Shown piece after piece: positions 6,333 through 7,797 of a DNA stretch of 7,797 bases; within the stretch, counting starts at the first letter, position 1, and each line of letters opens with the position of its first letter. The notes beneath the pieces were generated by a model, which saw only the letters and a program-made list of their open reading frames with translations, made no database searches and was not told where the DNA came from. Both the position numbers and the translations under genes were made by a program. This DNA comes from Sulfurimonas sp. (GTDB lineage Bacteria; Campylobacterota; Campylobacteria; Campylobacterales; Sulfurimonadaceae), in the NCBI GenBank assembly GCA_021157485.1, contig JAGGWO010000084.1, forward strand, positions 1 to 7,797, written 5' to 3'.

Positions 6333-7797
6333 TGAACTATTTAACTCGTCTTTTAATTGACTTTGCATACTATTTAAATACATCAGTATGGTATCAGAGA
6401 AAAAGACGATTTTTCTATAACTTACTTGAAAATGATGAGTATAAATATAAAAAATATTTTGATATTTTTATGATGATACTTATCTTTTCGAGTGTTTCTA
6501 TTTTAATTTATGAGGTGAAAAAGGATGCTCACGATCTTTTAAATCTTTTTAATAGTTATGTAATTTCTATAATATTCTTTATAGAATATATTTAAAGACT
6601 CTGGATACATAGTAGTATTTCTAAAGTAATTATTCATCAAGATGAGTATAGTGATCTCTTGGATAGGGATTTTGATCTGTTGTTTGTTATTAAAAGAGTG
6701 TTTAAAGATAAAATTGAATATATGGTATCGGCTAAAGCAATTATAGATTTACTTGCAATTATGCCTTTTTTCCATGAGCTAAGACTACTTCGTATTTTTA
6801 TACTTTTTAGAGTCTTTAAAATATTTAGATATGCAAAAAGTTTTCAAACATTTAGTTCTGTACTTGCAAGTAAAAAATTTGAGTTTTTTACATTAGGTAT
6901 GTTTGCCTCAATTGTAATCTTTGTATCATCAGTACTTATTTACGTTATGGAAGCAAATAATCCCGACTCTCCTATTGACACACTTTATGAAGCTTTTTAC
7001 TGGTCTATAGTTACAATTTCCACCGTAGGCTATGGTGATGTAGTTGCTGTGACGCCAGAGGGACAATTTGTTGCAGTTATAGTTATCTTAGCTGGAATAG
7101 CTGTTCTTGCATTCACAACATCTCTCTTTGTTTCTGCTTTTACTGAAAAACTTGATGATATTCGTGAAAGCAAAACTATTCAAGATATTGCAAAAATTAA
7201 AAGAATATATATTATTTGTGGATATGAAAATATTGCCAAAGAAGTGGCTAAAAAGTTACGTCATGCAAATTTCAATATTATTGTTTTAGATGAGGATGAA
7301 GAGAGAGTAGAACATGCAAAAAAAGATGGACTTCATGCATTAAACTATAATCCAGGGAGTGCAGATAGCTATGAAAAGTTAAATTTAGATATCTCTGTGC
7401 AAGTTAAAGCAATACTTTGTTTAAGAGAAAATGATGTACAAAATGTTTACACTGCTCTCACAGTACGTTCTATAAATAAAGATGTGAAAATAATGTCACT
7501 TTTAATGAACAGTGCCAATAGAAACAAACTTTTATCTTCTGGTGCTAATGAAATACTATATGATAAAGAGTTTGTAGGACTTGTGGCACGTGAGTACGTA
7601 GGCCAACCAGTGGCTTTTGAGGCCATACATGCGCTACGTTCAGAAGACAGTAATATTAAAATTGAAGAGGTAGTTGTAACAGAGAGAATACTGCAATCAA
7701 TCGCAACAGTGGGTGAATTAGATAATGTTAGATTTAGGGTTGTACTTCTTGGTATACACAAGAAATCAAAAAAAAGATTTTTCTTCAATCCTATAGA
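6332..7797 (+). pseudogene. Six-TM RCK potassium channel interrupted by in-frame TAA; 3' end beyond window
   Basis: The frame beginning at the ATG that overlaps the gatB stop encodes 87 residues, meets TAA at 6593-6595 (codon 88), and then stays open in the same frame to the window edge (488 codons in all). Both sides of the stop belong to one channel. S1 is at about 42-61 and S2 at about 74-91, with the stop inside FFIEYI*RLW. S3 is at 134-147, and an S4-like helix has Arg151, Arg154, Arg160, Lys163 and Arg166. S5 is at about 185-206, the selectivity filter TVGYGD at 231-236, and S6 at 246-270. A cytosolic RCK/TrkA-N domain starts near 292 (IYIICGYENIAKEVA), and a TrkA-C-like part begins near the edge. 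One base change (TTA to TAA, Leu to stop) explains the break. The RCK Gly motif is degenerate: Gly297 is kept, but the next two glycines are Glu and Ala; Asp320 at the end of the second strand is kept. Sequencing error, recent nonsense mutation or readthrough are all possible. Confidence 0.82.

Noticed and set aside
6590..6604. Programmed frameshift at TTTAAAG
   Set aside because: The reading frame before and after the stop is the same, so no frame change is needed; a base substitution is enough.
7107..7289. 60-codon plus-strand frame within the channel gene
   Set aside because: It is out of frame with the clear S6 and RCK coding sequence and resembles no protein.
7447..7788. 113-codon open frame on the minus strand
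   Set aside because: It is antisense to the RCK part of the channel gene, with low-complexity Ser/Leu/Thr content and no recognisable domain.
6722..7797. Separate shorter channel gene starting at the in-frame ATG at 6722
   Set aside because: There is no good ribosome binding site before it. Coding similarity to the channel family continues upstream through 6596-6721 in the same frame, so the region is better read as the rest of the interrupted gene.

Overview
The window reads as an AT-rich chromosomal segment from a member of the Campylobacterota (Epsilonproteobacteria), most like a free-living Sulfurimonas/Sulfurovum-type organism. Evidence: atpB stands apart from the rest of the F1Fo-ATPase genes, RNase Y is present, promoters have a T-rich tract plus a TATAAT/GATAAAAT-type -10 box, and gene starts are compact. 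From memory, unverified here, Campylobacter jejuni has a similar neighbourhood: lipoprotein thioredoxin, folate cyclo-ligase and RNase Y in a row, with atpB and a small membrane protein nearby. The content is mainly core housekeeping. I see no phage, insertion sequence, CRISPR array, tRNA or rRNA.

Layout. 1-503 (minus) is the 5' part of a TlpA-like lipoprotein thioredoxin that runs off the left edge. A 54-bp divergent gap with apparently overlapping promoters separates it from a plus-strand pair, 5-formyltetrahydrofolate cyclo-ligase (558-1121) and RNase Y (1125-2693). The gap after RNase Y (2694-2837) is packed with at least six hairpins back to back, between convergent genes. 2838-3425 (minus) encodes a secreted single-heme c-type protein with a DUF3365/Tll0287-like fold. 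A second divergent promoter region (3426-3569) leads into atpB (3570-4244), two small membrane proteins (4258-4518 and 4525-4839, the second with a SHOCT-like tail) and an imperfect terminator hairpin. A new promoter then drives gatB (4908-6332), whose stop codon overlaps the start of a six-TM, RCK-containing potassium channel gene that continues past the right edge.

How the genes relate. The fthC-rny pair, the atpB-orf86-orf104 set and gatB-channel look like three short operons. They cover folate salvage, RNA decay, the ATP synthase proton channel, tRNA amidation and K+ transport, with two periplasmic redox proteins transcribed the other way.

The points most worth a second look are the in-frame TAA at 6593-6595, which interrupts an otherwise open channel frame inside the second transmembrane segment; the dense hairpin array downstream of rny; and the two uncharacterised small membrane proteins attached to atpB. 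No clearly new multi-gene system is visible.
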